Positions 16,175 through 25,068 of a stretch of 64,000 bases of DNA are shown here, piece by piece. Below the pieces are notes generated by a model. It was not told the origin of the DNA and made no database searches. It saw nothing but the letters and a program-made list of their open reading frames with translations. The position numbers and the translations under genes are program-made. Position 1 is the stretch's first letter. Every line of letters begins with the position of its first letter. Source of the DNA: CAVPHV01 sp963821095 (GTDB lineage: Bacteria; Actinomycetota; Acidimicrobiia; Spongiisociales; UBA5794); contig CAWGCJ010000022.1 of NCBI GenBank assembly GCA_963821095.1, positions 124,001 through 188,000 on the forward strand. Direction: 5' to 3'.

Positions 16175-17512
16175 ATGGATCTCGACGGAATCTTCAAGGC
16201 CTACGACGTCCGGGGCCTCGTGCCGGACCAACTCGACGAAGAAGCAGCCCGCCGTATCGGAGCGGCATTTGCCGCATTCATGGGTGCGCCCCGGATCGCC
16301 GTCGGACGCGACTGCAGGCTCTCATCGCCGGAACTTGCGGTTGCTCTCACCGACGGCATCACCTCCCAGGGTGTGGATGTCGACGACCTGGGGATGATCA
16401 CCACCGACATGGTCTACTACGCCGCAGGCGCCCTCGATGAGCCTGGGGTGATGATCACTGCGTCGCACAATCCCAAGGGCTACAACGGGATCAAGATGTG
16501 CCGGGCCGGGGCTGCGCCGGTGGGCTCCGAGAGCGGACTCGTCGAGATCAAGGCTCTGGCCGAAGCGCCACCCGCTCCCAGCGCAGAAATCGGCCGGGTC
16601 GACGTCGTCGACATCCTGCCCGGGTACGTCGATCACGTGATTTCGGTGATCGATCCAACGGCGATCGCCCCGTTGCGGGTCGTGGCAGACGGGGGCAACG
16701 GTGTCGCCGGGGTTGCCGTCCCGCAGGTCTTTGCTCGGGTGCCCGCCGAGCTGACCGGTCTCTACCTCGAGCCCGACGGCACGTTCCCCAATCACCACCC
16801 CGATCCACTGCGACCGGAGAATCTGCGCGACCTCGAGGCTCTGATGCGGACCGAGGGCTCCGATCTGGGGGTTGCCTTCGACGGCGACGCCGATCGAGCA
16901 TTCTTCATCGACGACAAACTCCAGCCGCTCCCCGGGAGCACCGTCACGGCCATCGTGGCGAGTTGGTTCCTTGCCCGCCAGCCCGGCAGCACCATCGTCC
17001 ACAACCTCATTTGCTCGAAGGCCGTCCCCGAGATGGTGCTGGCGGCGGGAGGAACGCCGGTGCGGACCAGGGTCGGGCATTCCTTCATCAAAGAGGTCAT
17101 GAAGGACACGGGCGCCATTTTCGGCGGCGAGCACTCCGGGCATTACTACTTCAGGGACAACTACCGAGCCGACTCGGGGATCCTGACCATGCTGGTGTTG
17201 CTGCAGGTGCTATCCGAGTCTGGGCAGTCGCTCAGCGAGTTGCGCACGGGTTATGAGCCGTATGCTCAATCGGGCGAGATCAACTTCGAGGTGGTTGACA
17301 AGGAGGCGGCGATGGACGCGGTGTCGGCCGCCTTCTCGGAGGCCGAGCAGGATCAGCTCGACGGTCTCACCGTTGACTTCGGTCCGTCGTGGCTGAACCT
17401 CAGACCCTCCAATACGGAACCGGTGTTGCGGCTGAATGTCGAAGCACCCGATTCCACCGGCGTTGATGCGCTGGTGGCCAGCGTGGCCGAGATCATCAAG
17501 GAGGATTCGTGA
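16175..17512 (+). CDS. manB: Phosphomannomutase/phosphoglucomutase
   Basis: This 445-aa alpha-D-phosphohexomutase interconverts the 6- and 1-phosphates of mannose or glucose for GDP-mannose and related donors. It has FKAYDVRG at residues 8-14, the phosphoserine Ser97 in TASHNPKGYNG, the metal loop DGDADR near 235, the sugar loop GGEHSGHYYF and the phosphate-binding RPSNTEP near the C-terminus. ATG 16175 lies directly before the fold; ATG 16154 is an alternative. The next gene begins inside its last codons (GTG 17509). Confidence 0.93.
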   Translation: MDLDGIFKAYDVRGLVPDQLDEEAARRIGAAFAAFMGAPRIAVGRDCRLSSPELAVALTDGITSQGVDVDDLGMITTDMVYYAAGALDEPGVMITASHNPKGYNGIKMCRAGAAPVGSESGLVEIKALAEAPPAPSAEIGRVDVVDILPGYVDHVISVIDPTAIAPLRVVADGGNGVAGVAVPQVFARVPAELTGLYLEPDGTFPNHHPDPLRPENLRDLEALMRTEGSDLGVAFDGDADRAFFIDDKLQPLPGSTVTAIVASWFLARQPGSTIVHNLICSKAVPEMVLAAGGTPVRTRVGHSFIKEVMKDTGAIFGGEHSGHYYFRDNYRADSGILTMLVLLQVLSESGQSLSELRTGYEPYAQSGEINFEVVDKEAAMDAVSAAFSEAEQDQLDGLTVDFGPSWLNLRPSNTEPVLRLNVEAPDSTGVDALVASVAEIIKEDS

Positions 17513-17688
17513 GCGAGAATCTACTTCCGCAGGGTTTGCTCGAGATCATGCAGTGCCCAGAATGTGCCGGCGACCTGAGTGAGGACGTTGCGGCCTCCGT
17601 GCTGGTCTGCGCCGACTGTGGCCTGCGCTATCCAGTGCGTGACGGCATCCCGGTGATGTTGGTCGAAGAGGCAATCCGACCCAAATAG
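17509..17688 (+). CDS. Trm112 family zinc-ribbon protein
   Basis: This 59-aa protein starts at GTG 17509 and overlaps the manB stop by 4 bases. It has CPEC early and CADCGLRYPVRDGIPVML later, the standard Trm112/YcaR layout. In eukaryotes and archaea Trm112 activates methyltransferases; bacterial versions are small zinc proteins of unclear role. Its position between manB and ahcY is common in actinobacteria, and a link to S-adenosyl-methionine-dependent methylation would fit ahcY. Confidence 0.85.
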   Translation: MSENLLPQGLLEIMQCPECAGDLSEDVAASVLVCADCGLRYPVRDGIPVMLVEEAIRPK

Positions 17689-17758
17689 TGGGGCAGTAGG
17701 GTGCCGACCTTCCGCACAATCACACCGCCGGTACCAATCGATCAGGAGGACGACAATC

Positions 17759-19006
17759 GTGGACTATGACATCACCGACCCGGGACTCGCCGAACTCGGA
17801 CATCGCCGGATCGAGTGGGCCGGGCGGCGTATGCCCGTTCTGGGTGCCATCGCCGAACGCTTCGAGCGCGACCAGGTATTGGCCGGCCGCAAGTTTGGAG
17901 CGTGCATGCACGTGACGTCCGAGACGGCGGTGTTGATGCTGACCCTGCGTGCCGGCGGAGCTGAGGTGGCGTTGTGCGCCTCGAACCCGCTCTCGACTCA
18001 GGACGATGTCGCCGCGGCGTTGGTCGACTCGGGGATTCCGGTCTATGCGCGCCGTGGCGAGGACTCGACCGTGTTCTACGAGCACATCCATGCCGTACTC
18101 GACACCGAACCCGACGTCATTTTCGACGATGGTTCCGATATGACGACGGTGCTGCACAAGGACCGGTCGGGGCAGCCCATTCTTGGCGGCCTCGAAGAGA
18201 CCACCACGGGGGTAGTGCGGCTGCGGGCGATGGCAGAGGACGGCGTGTTGCGCTTTCCCGTCGTTGCGGTCAATGACTCCGAGACGAAACATCTCTTCGA
18301 CAACCGCCACGGCACCGGCCAATCGTCCCTCGACGGCATCCTGCGGGCGGCCAACATCCTGTACGCGGGTCGTACCGTGGTTGTGGCCGGCTACGGCGAC
18401 TGTGGGTGGGGCATCGCCGAGCGGGCCAAGGGCATGGGCGCCGACACCGTGGTGGTTGAGATCAACCCGGTGCGGGCGGTTGCCGCTGCCATGAACGGCC
18501 ACCGCGTGATGACAACGGACCAAGCGGCAGAGGCCGGCGACGTCTTCATCACCGCAACGGGCAACATCCATGTGTTCCGCGGCGAACACTTCGTGAAGAT
18601 GAAAGACGGCGCCATTCTGGCCAACGCCGGCCACTTTGACGTTGAGATCGATCTCGTTGAGATGGATCAACTGGCAACCGGTCGTCGGGAGCTGCGGGAC
18701 AACCTCGAGGAGTACACGTTGGCCGACGGTCGGCGTCTCATGGTGGTCGCCGAAGGCCGGCTCGTGAACCTCGGAGCCGCCGAAGGCCATCCCGCCGATG
18801 TGATGGACATGTCATTCGCCGATCAGGCACTCGCCGCCGAGTGGTTGCTAGAAGTCGGAGCCGACCTCGATCCGAACGTCTACGTCCTTCCCGAGGAACT
18901 CGACCAGGAAGTCGCTCGCCTCAAGCTGGAGGCGATGGGTGGCGGCCTCGAACAGCTGACCGGAGAGCAGGAGCGTTACCTCGCCAGCTGGCAGATGGGG
19001 ACCTGA
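17759..19006 (+). CDS. ahcY: Adenosylhomocysteinase, archaeal/thermophile-type short form
   Basis: This NAD-containing enzyme hydrolyses S-adenosylhomocysteine and restores the methyl cycle. It has TSETAVL in the substrate domain, the substrate-site NDSETKHLFDNRHGTGQS and the cofactor fold GYGDCGWGIAERAKGMGA. GTG 17759 follows CAGGAGGACGAC. At 415 aa it lacks the C-terminal tail with Lys and Tyr (PDHYRY type) that closes the NAD site in most bacterial and eukaryotic enzymes and ends instead with EQERYLASWQMGT, as archaeal forms do. That points to looser or different cofactor binding and possible wider substrate range (inference). Confidence 0.93.
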   Translation: MDYDITDPGLAELGHRRIEWAGRRMPVLGAIAERFERDQVLAGRKFGACMHVTSETAVLMLTLRAGGAEVALCASNPLSTQDDVAAALVDSGIPVYARRGEDSTVFYEHIHAVLDTEPDVIFDDGSDMTTVLHKDRSGQPILGGLEETTTGVVRLRAMAEDGVLRFPVVAVNDSETKHLFDNRHGTGQSSLDGILRAANILYAGRTVVVAGYGDCGWGIAERAKGMGADTVVVEINPVRAVAAAMNGHRVMTTDQAAEAGDVFITATGNIHVFRGEHFVKMKDGAILANAGHFDVEIDLVEMDQLATGRRELRDNLEEYTLADGRRLMVVAEGRLVNLGAAEGHPADVMDMSFADQALAAEWLLEVGADLDPNVYVLPEELDQEVARLKLEAMGGGLEQLTGEQERYLASWQMGT

Positions 19007-19015
19007 ACCCCCGTT

Positions 19016-19057
19016 CGTGCGTAGATCCCGGCCAATAGTGGCCGGAATGTACGCACG
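19016..19057 (+). terminator. Long near-perfect hairpin after ahcY
   Basis: CGTGCGTA (19016-19023) pairs with TACGCACG (19050-19057), and CCGGCCA (19028-19034) with TGGCCGG (19039-19045), around an ATAG loop; two more A-T pairs form in the middle. This is a strong stem of about 17 pairs. There is no T-run, so it may be a rho-type/intrinsic-like terminator of ahcY or a dispersed hairpin element. Confidence 0.5.
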
Positions 19058-19114
19058 TTCGAGAGGATGGGTACGTCAGGGGTATCTGTCGCAGCCAACC
19101 CATAGGGTGGGGAC

Positions 19115-19735
19115 ATGCTCTGCCTGGCCTGCGCCGAACGTCGGGGTTCGCCCCTGTGTGCACCGTGCGAACGCGACCTTGGCGCGGTGCCTGCCCAAGC
19201 GCTTGCATCGGGTGTAGCCATCACGGCGGTGTATCGGCATTCCGGGGCGGCGCGGCGCCTCGTCCATCGGCTCAAGTACCAGGGACTGGTGCCGTGTGCC
19301 CGGGTCTTCGCGTTGCGGATGGTTCCATTGCTCCCAGCGGAGACGGCGGCGCTCATCCCGATCCCGCGAGCCAGGTTGCGCAAGCTCCAGTACGGCGTCG
19401 ACCCGGCGCTCGAACTGGCCAAGGCCTTGGGCCCCATGGTCGGGATACCCGTCGTCAGGGCGCTGCGACCCGGACTGTGGTGGCCCCGTCATGCCGGTCA
19501 CAACCGGCGGGCCGGGGGAGCACGATTCCACCAGGTGGCGGCAGTGCCTCCTGGGGCGGTGGTCGTCGACGACGTCGTCACAACCGGGCGCACCATCGAG
19601 GCGGCCATTGGCGTTCTCGATACGGCCATTTGGCACGGGGTTTCGGCCACTTCACCAGGTAGAGTGAAAGTTGAGGGATCGGGAACCGATCCCGAGGCAC
19701 TGGAGACTGCGTGTCGGCACGACCGCACCGGATAA
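19115..19735 (+). CDS. ComF family phosphoribosyltransferase-like protein
   Basis: The 206-aa protein begins with a zinc-finger-like CLACAERRGSPLCAPC, followed by a phosphoribosyltransferase fold with LKYQGL, LIPIPRARLRKLQYGVD and the PRPP-binding VVVDDVVTTGRT. ComF proteins are linked to DNA uptake and repair of replication forks; their catalytic reaction is not settled. The gene stands alone before hpf, as often seen for comF and hpf/secA in other bacteria. Confidence 0.85.
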   Translation: MLCLACAERRGSPLCAPCERDLGAVPAQALASGVAITAVYRHSGAARRLVHRLKYQGLVPCARVFALRMVPLLPAETAALIPIPRARLRKLQYGVDPALELAKALGPMVGIPVVRALRPGLWWPRHAGHNRRAGGARFHQVAAVPPGAVVVDDVVTTGRTIEAAIGVLDTAIWHGVSATSPGRVKVEGSGTDPEALETACRHDRTG

Positions 19736-19841
19736 GGGAACGGACATCGAGCCGCATCCATGCCGCGTCAGGTAGGACCTGTCTTCAACGATATGCCGCG
19801 ACTGCCTTGTGCGCGGTCGCGCGCCCCAGAGAGGAGCACCG

Positions 19842-20390
19842 GTGAACGTCCGAGTCCACGGCAAGAACATGCAGGTGAGTGACGAGCTGCGCGAGCTCGC
19901 CCTCGAGAAGATCGAGCATGCCGGGCGCATATTCGACGACGGTGGCAGCACCGACGTCGAGTTCGCCGAGCGGGGCAACCCGCGGAACTCAGACGGACGG
20001 TATCGGGTGGAGATCACGAGCCACGCCGCGGGCCACACCGTGCGGGTGGAGGCCGCCGCTCACGATGATCGCGCCGCGCTCGACATTGCCGTCGACAAGT
20101 ACCAACGCCAGCTCCGCAAGCTCAAGGAGCGTCTGATTCAGCGCTCTCGCACGACTCCAAACAAACGACTCAATCCCGATCCGTCATCCTCCGATGAAGA
20201 GGGAGATGAACGGCTGCAAATCGTCAGAACCAAGAGGTTTGTGATGCGGCCGATGCCACCGGAGGAAGCAGCACTACAGATGGAGATGCTCGGACATGAC
20301 TTCTTCTTCTTTCTCAACGCCGAGACCGGCGAGAGCTGCGTGCTGTACCACCGCCGCGACGGAACACTGGGATTGATCGAACCGGAATGA
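19842..20390 (+). CDS. hpf: Long-form ribosome hibernation-promoting factor
   Basis: HPF binds the 30S decoding region and, in the long form, pairs ribosomes into inactive 100S dimers in stationary phase. The 182-aa protein has the N-terminal RaiA domain (about 1-95, starting VNVRVHGKNMQVSDELR), a linker rich in Ser/Asp/Glu and the C-terminal dimerisation domain (VRTKRFVMRPMPPEEA to the end). GTG 19842 is preferred because GAGGAG lies 6 bases upstream. The response regulator overlaps its stop by ATGA, so both are coexpressed. Confidence 0.93.
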   Translation: MNVRVHGKNMQVSDELRELALEKIEHAGRIFDDGGSTDVEFAERGNPRNSDGRYRVEITSHAAGHTVRVEAAAHDDRAALDIAVDKYQRQLRKLKERLIQRSRTTPNKRLNPDPSSSDEEGDERLQIVRTKRFVMRPMPPEEAALQMEMLGHDFFFFLNAETGESCVLYHRRDGTLGLIEPE

Positions 20391-21037
20391 CACGACTTCT
20401 TGTTGTTGACGATGTACCGCTGTTCAGGGCCGGGTTGACCTCGGCACTCACCGCAGCAGGTTTTGAGGTTGTCGGAGAAGCCGGCAGTGCCGAGACCGCG
20501 GTGGCGAGGGCCGAAGAGCACCAACCGGATCTGGTCCTCCTCGACGTACTGATGCCGGGACTGTCTGGGCTCGACGTCGTCGAGAAGATCACAGCAGTCT
20601 CACCGCACTCCAGCGTGGTACTGCTCACGGGCAGCGAGTCCGAAGAGGACATGCTGACCGCACTCAAGGCGGGTGCCCGCGGCTACATCGTCAAGGACAT
20701 GCCGTTCCCGGTGCTGGTCGACTCCATCGTTGCGGTTGCCGACGGTGGGGCCGCCCTCTCCCCGCAGATGGCAGGCAAACTCTTTGACGTCTGTCGCCAG
20801 CTGTTGCGTCATCAGGAGCTGCTGCAGTCGCGCAAGCCGACGCTCACCGGCCGCGAAATCGAGGTTCTCCAATTGGTGGCCCGCGGCATGACCAGCCGGG
20901 AGATCGGTCTCGAGCTGTACATCTCGGAGAACACGGTGAAGAACCACATCCGCAACATCCTGGACAAGCTTGGTCTGCATTCCCGGAATGAAGCGGTCCT
21001 CTACGCGGTTCGTGAAAGCCTGATCTCGATCAACTGA
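20387..21037 (+). CDS. NarL/LuxR-type response regulator
   Basis: This 216-aa protein has a receiver domain with acidic pocket Asp8-Asp9, phosphoacceptor Asp53, Thr81 and Lys103, and a C-terminal LuxR-type helix-turn-helix (LTGREIEVLQLVARGMTSREIGLELYISENTVKNHI). It should activate transcription after phosphorylation; no histidine kinase is nearby. Overlap with hpf by 4 bases suggests it is tied to growth-phase control, possibly regulating hibernation (inference). Confidence 0.9.
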   Translation: MTRLLVVDDVPLFRAGLTSALTAAGFEVVGEAGSAETAVARAEEHQPDLVLLDVLMPGLSGLDVVEKITAVSPHSSVVLLTGSESEEDMLTALKAGARGYIVKDMPFPVLVDSIVAVADGGAALSPQMAGKLFDVCRQLLRHQELLQSRKPTLTGREIEVLQLVARGMTSREIGLELYISENTVKNHIRNILDKLGLHSRNEAVLYAVRESLISIN

Positions 21038-21145
21038 CCGACCCAGCACCCTTGTGTTGCGGCTCTGGTCCTCTAGCCTGAGATCGAATGTGTCGCCGCG
21101 GCGGCCCTCACCAAAGCACCAGCCCACCTCTAGAATGCGTGTCCT

Positions 21146-23797
21146 ATGTCTATCTTCAGTAAGGTCCTCCGCGCCGGTGAGGGCAAGATGCTGAAGGAAC
21201 TCCAGCAGCTCGTCGACTGTGTGAACGAGCTGGAGCCTGAGATCGAAGCGCTCAGCGACGACGAGCTTCGGGCCAAGACCGACGAGTTCCGACAGCGCCT
21301 TGCCGAGGGCGAAACCATCCGCGATATCGAATGTGAAGCCTTCGCCGTTGTGCGCGAGGCGGCAAAACGGACGCTCCACCAGCGCCCCTACGATGTGCAG
21401 ATCATCGGTGGCGGCGCCATGGCGCGCGGGATGATCGCCGAAATGAAGACCGGTGAGGGCAAGACCCTCGTTTCCACCATGCCGTCGTACCTCTACGGCC
21501 TGACCGGCAACGGTGTGCACATGGTGACGGTGAACGACTACCTCGTCGCCCGCGATGCGGAGTGGATGGGCCGAATTCACAACTTCCTCGGGTTGACCGT
21601 CGGTGTGATCCAGGCCGAGATGTCGCCGGCAGAGCGTCGCCCGGCCTACAACTCCGACATCACGTACGGCACCAACAACGAGTTTGGATTCGACTACCTA
21701 CGCGACAACATGGCGATGCGAGTCGAAGACAAGGTCCAACGAGGGCACGCATATTCCATCGTTGACGAGATCGACTCGATCCTCATCGACGAGGCCCGTA
21801 CCCCGCTCATCATCAGCGGCCGGGTAGGCGAAACCGGCAAGTGGTATCGCGACTTCGCCAGGATTGCGACCCGGCTGCGGCGCGACGTCGACTACGAGGT
21901 CGACGAGAAGAAGCGCCAGGTCATCACCACTGAGCAGGGCGTGCACACCGTGGAACAGATCCTCGGCGTCGAGAACATGTACGACTTTGCCAACGTCGAC
22001 CTCATCCACCATCTGGATGTCGCCCTCAAGTCAAAAGAGCTCTACCAGCGCGACGTCGACTACCTCATCCGCGGCGGCGAGGTGAAGATCGTCGATGAGT
22101 TCACCGGCCGGGTGCTGGAGGGGCGGCGCTATTCAGAGGGACTCCACCAGGGCATCGAGGCCAAAGAGGGCGTCAAGATCAAGGAAGAGAACCAGACGCT
22201 GGCCACGATCACTTTGCAGAACTACTTCCGAATGTATGAGACGCTGGCCGGGATGACCGGCACCGCGCTCACCGAAGCCGGGGAGTTCAAGGAGATCTAC
22301 GACCTCGATGTGGTTTCGGTCCCGACCAATCTTCCGACGGCGCGCATCGATCAACCCGACGTCGTGTTCGTGGACGAGGACGCCAAGTTCGAGGCGCTGA
22401 CCGCGGACATCGTCGAACGTCACGGCGCAGGTCAGCCCGTTCTGGTGGGCACCGTCTCCATCGAGAAATCGGAGCGTCTCGCCGGCTTTCTGAAGCGCAA
22501 CGGGATCCCCCATGAGGTGCTCAACGCCAAGCAGCACGCCCGGGAGGGTCAGATCGTGGCCCAGGCTGGGCACTATGGGGCGGTGACCGTGGCCACCAAC
22601 ATGGCGGGGCGCGGTGTCGACATCATGCTGGGCGGCAATCCTGAGGAACTAGCCAAGCAAGAGATGCGCAAGCGTTCCATCGAGACCGATGCCGACGAGT
22701 ACAAGGCCGAGTACGAGGCAGCCGTCGAGCGGCTCACCGTCGAGACCGAGATCGCGAAGGAGAAGATCATCGAACTCGGTGGCCTCTACGTTCTCGGCAC
22801 TGAACGGCACGATTCGCGTCGGATCGACAATCAGTTGCGCGGTCGTTCGGGGCGCCAGGGTGATCCGGGGGAGTCCCGGTTCTACTTGTCGCTGGAAGAC
22901 GACCTGATGCGCCGTTTCGCCAACGACAAGGTCGCCTCCATCATGAGCCGGCTGAAGATCCCGCGCGAGGTCCCCATCGAGCACAAGATGGTCTCCAAGG
23001 CGATCGAGCGGGCGCAGAGCCAGGTGGAGAGTCAGAACTTCGAGATCCGCAAGAACGTACTCAAGTACGACGAGGTGATGAACACCCAGCGCAAGATCAT
23101 CTACCAGTGGCGCAACCAGGTGCTCGAGGGCGAAGACACCGACGATCTGTTGGCGACGTGGCGGGCCGATGTCGTTGACGACATCGTCGGCGGGGTAACG
23201 GCGGAGGCCAAGGATCCGTCCGAATGGAACTGGGACGAGATGGTGGCCCAGATGACTCAGCTCTATCCGACCGAGTTGAGTGTGGCGACGTTCGAACACC
23301 CCGGCGATCTCGACGAGGTCGAAGTCATCGAGGCCTTCGCCGCAGAGGCGGATGAGCAGTATGCCGCCCGCGAGGAAGAGATCGGCGTGGATACGATGCG
23401 CCAACTCGAACGGACCGTGGTGCTGTCGATCATCGACAACAAGTGGCGGGAACACCTCGCCGAGATGGACTATCTGCGGGCCGGCATCGGACTGCGAGCC
23501 ATGGGCCAGCGCGACCCGCTGGTCGAATACCAGCGTGAAGGCTTCGACCTCTTCTCCGCCATCGTTGATTCGGTCAAGCACGACAGCCTGCGCTACATGT
23601 ATCACGTGAAGGTGGTCCAGAAGCAGGAACCGCAGCGTCCCAAGGTGATCCAAACCAACGCTCCGGGAGTTACCGCCAAACCAAAACCGGCCAAGAGCAA
23701 GGGCAAGGTGGGTCGGAACGATCCATGTCCATGCGGCTCGGGCAAGAAGTACAAGATTTGCCATGGCAAGCCCGGGGCAGAACCGCTCGCCGGCTGA
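21146..23797 (+). CDS. secA: Preprotein translocase ATPase SecA
   Basis: SecA drives preproteins through SecYEG with ATP. The 883-aa protein has the Walker A motif MKTGEGKT at about residue 101, the DEAD-like EIDSILIDEARTPLI, the preprotein cross-linking domain, the second helicase motor ending GRSGRQGDPGESRFYLSLEDDLMRRF and the C-terminal zinc-binding tail CPCGSGKKYKICHG (SEC-C) that contacts SecB or ribosomes. ATG 21146 is the usual start (MSIFSKVLRAGEGK). Confidence 0.97.
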   Translation: MSIFSKVLRAGEGKMLKELQQLVDCVNELEPEIEALSDDELRAKTDEFRQRLAEGETIRDIECEAFAVVREAAKRTLHQRPYDVQIIGGGAMARGMIAEMKTGEGKTLVSTMPSYLYGLTGNGVHMVTVNDYLVARDAEWMGRIHNFLGLTVGVIQAEMSPAERRPAYNSDITYGTNNEFGFDYLRDNMAMRVEDKVQRGHAYSIVDEIDSILIDEARTPLIISGRVGETGKWYRDFARIATRLRRDVDYEVDEKKRQVITTEQGVHTVEQILGVENMYDFANVDLIHHLDVALKSKELYQRDVDYLIRGGEVKIVDEFTGRVLEGRRYSEGLHQGIEAKEGVKIKEENQTLATITLQNYFRMYETLAGMTGTALTEAGEFKEIYDLDVVSVPTNLPTARIDQPDVVFVDEDAKFEALTADIVERHGAGQPVLVGTVSIEKSERLAGFLKRNGIPHEVLNAKQHAREGQIVAQAGHYGAVTVATNMAGRGVDIMLGGNPEELAKQEMRKRSIETDADEYKAEYEAAVERLTVETEIAKEKIIELGGLYVLGTERHDSRRIDNQLRGRSGRQGDPGESRFYLSLEDDLMRRFANDKVASIMSRLKIPREVPIEHKMVSKAIERAQSQVESQNFEIRKNVLKYDEVMNTQRKIIYQWRNQVLEGEDTDDLLATWRADVVDDIVGGVTAEAKDPSEWNWDEMVAQMTQLYPTELSVATFEHPGDLDEVEVIEAFAAEADEQYAAREEEIGVDTMRQLERTVVLSIIDNKWREHLAEMDYLRAGIGLRAMGQRDPLVEYQREGFDLFSAIVDSVKHDSLRYMYHVKVVQKQEPQRPKVIQTNAPGVTAKPKPAKSKGKVGRNDPCPCGSGKKYKICHGKPGAEPLAG

Positions 23798-23839
23798 GGC
23801 ACTGCGGTCCCACACCACAAGAGGTACGCTGCTACTCCC

Positions 23840-24947
23840 ATGACCGATCAGGACCCTCGCGCCCAACTCAAAGACCTCCGTTCTCGCCTCGACGACGCCC
23901 GGAGGTTCCTTTGACGTCGAAGGCAAAACCGCAGAGCTCGAAGAGCTGAAGAAGGCTGCTTCGGAGCCGGATCTCTGGAACGATCAAGACCGGGCACGTC
24001 GGGTCACCCGCAAGCTGGCCCGTCACGAGGCCACGATCAACCAGGTCGCAGGGCTCGCGGGCGCGATCGACGACGCCGAGGTGATGCTCGAACTCGCCAC
24101 TGAGGAGGACGACGCGGGCGCTTCAGCTGAGGTTGCCGCCGAGCTCGTCGAGATCGAGGCAGAGTTGTCGAAGCTCGAGCGCGAGACGCTCTTCTTCGGG
24201 GAGTACGACGACCACACCGCCATCGTGAGCGTCCACGCCGGGGCCGGGGGCGTGGACGCTCAGGATTGGGCTGAGATGCTGCTGCGGATGTACGTTCGCT
24301 ACTTGGAACGAAGCAACTTTGGGGTGGAGATCGACGAGATTCAGCCCGGCGACGAGGCTGGGATCAAGTCGGCCACGATCACCATCCGCGGGGACTACGC
24401 CTACGGCAACTTCGAGGGCGAGCGTGGCGTACATCGTCTGGTGCGGATCAGCCCCTTTGATTCTGCGGCGCGACGCCACACCTCGTTTGCCGGGGTCGAC
24501 GTGATCCCCGAGGTGGAACTCGAGGAGGTCGAGATCGATACGGACGATCTGAAGATCGACACCTTCCGCTCTTCGGGGGCCGGTGGGCAGCATGTCAACG
24601 TCACCGACTCTGCGGTACGGATCACCCATCTCCCCACCGGGGTCGTGGTCAGCTGCCAGGCGGAGCGGTCTCAGATCCAGAATCGGGCCCGTGCCATGCA
24701 GTTGCTGGCGGCCCGGTTGGCGGTGCTCGCCCGCCAAGATCGGCAGAAGGAGATCGACGCGGTACGGGGCGAGCAGACCGAGGCGGGGTGGGGTCGCCAG
24801 ATCCGTTCGTACGTTCTCCAGCCCTATCAACTGGTGAAGGATTTGCGCACTGACCTCGAGGTCGGCAACGTCACCGGGGTTCTCGATGGCGACATTGACA
24901 GGTTCATCGACTCGTACCTGCACTGGCGTAGATCTGAGGCTGGGTGA
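23840..24947 (+). CDS. prfB: Peptide chain release factor 2, programmed +1 frameshift
   Basis: RF2 ends translation at UGA and UAA. Translation starts at ATG 23840 and meets an in-frame TGA at 23912-23914 after 24 codons. The site GGAGG-TTC-CTT-TGA-C is the classic RF2 autoregulation site: an internal Shine-Dalgarno, a slippery CTT and a poor UGA context let ribosomes shift +1 to GAC when RF2 is scarce. The main frame runs from 23913, giving 368 aa. The stop-recognition motif SPF lies in RISPFDSAARRHTSF, and the GGQ in SSGAGGQHVNVT near residue 247. This is a normal functional gene, not a pseudogene. Confidence 0.96.
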
Positions 24948-25068
24948 GCGCTGACCAGAGGGTGGTTGGACTAATCCAGGTCGCTGGTACCATTTCGCCG
25001 CTGGCGGAGGTAGGGGCTGTGCTCAATGCGGGTGGACCCGTCTGGGCCGCCCGAAAGGCTGTAATTCC

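Noticed and set aside
17689..17758. Possible SAH riboswitch before ahcY
   Set aside because: The 70-base gap is short and the conserved SAH riboswitch core was not found; only a ribosome-binding site is clear.
23840..23914. Short ORF ending in TGA before prfB, possible pseudogene start
   Set aside because: The stop is the known RF2 programmed frameshift site, so the gene is intact.
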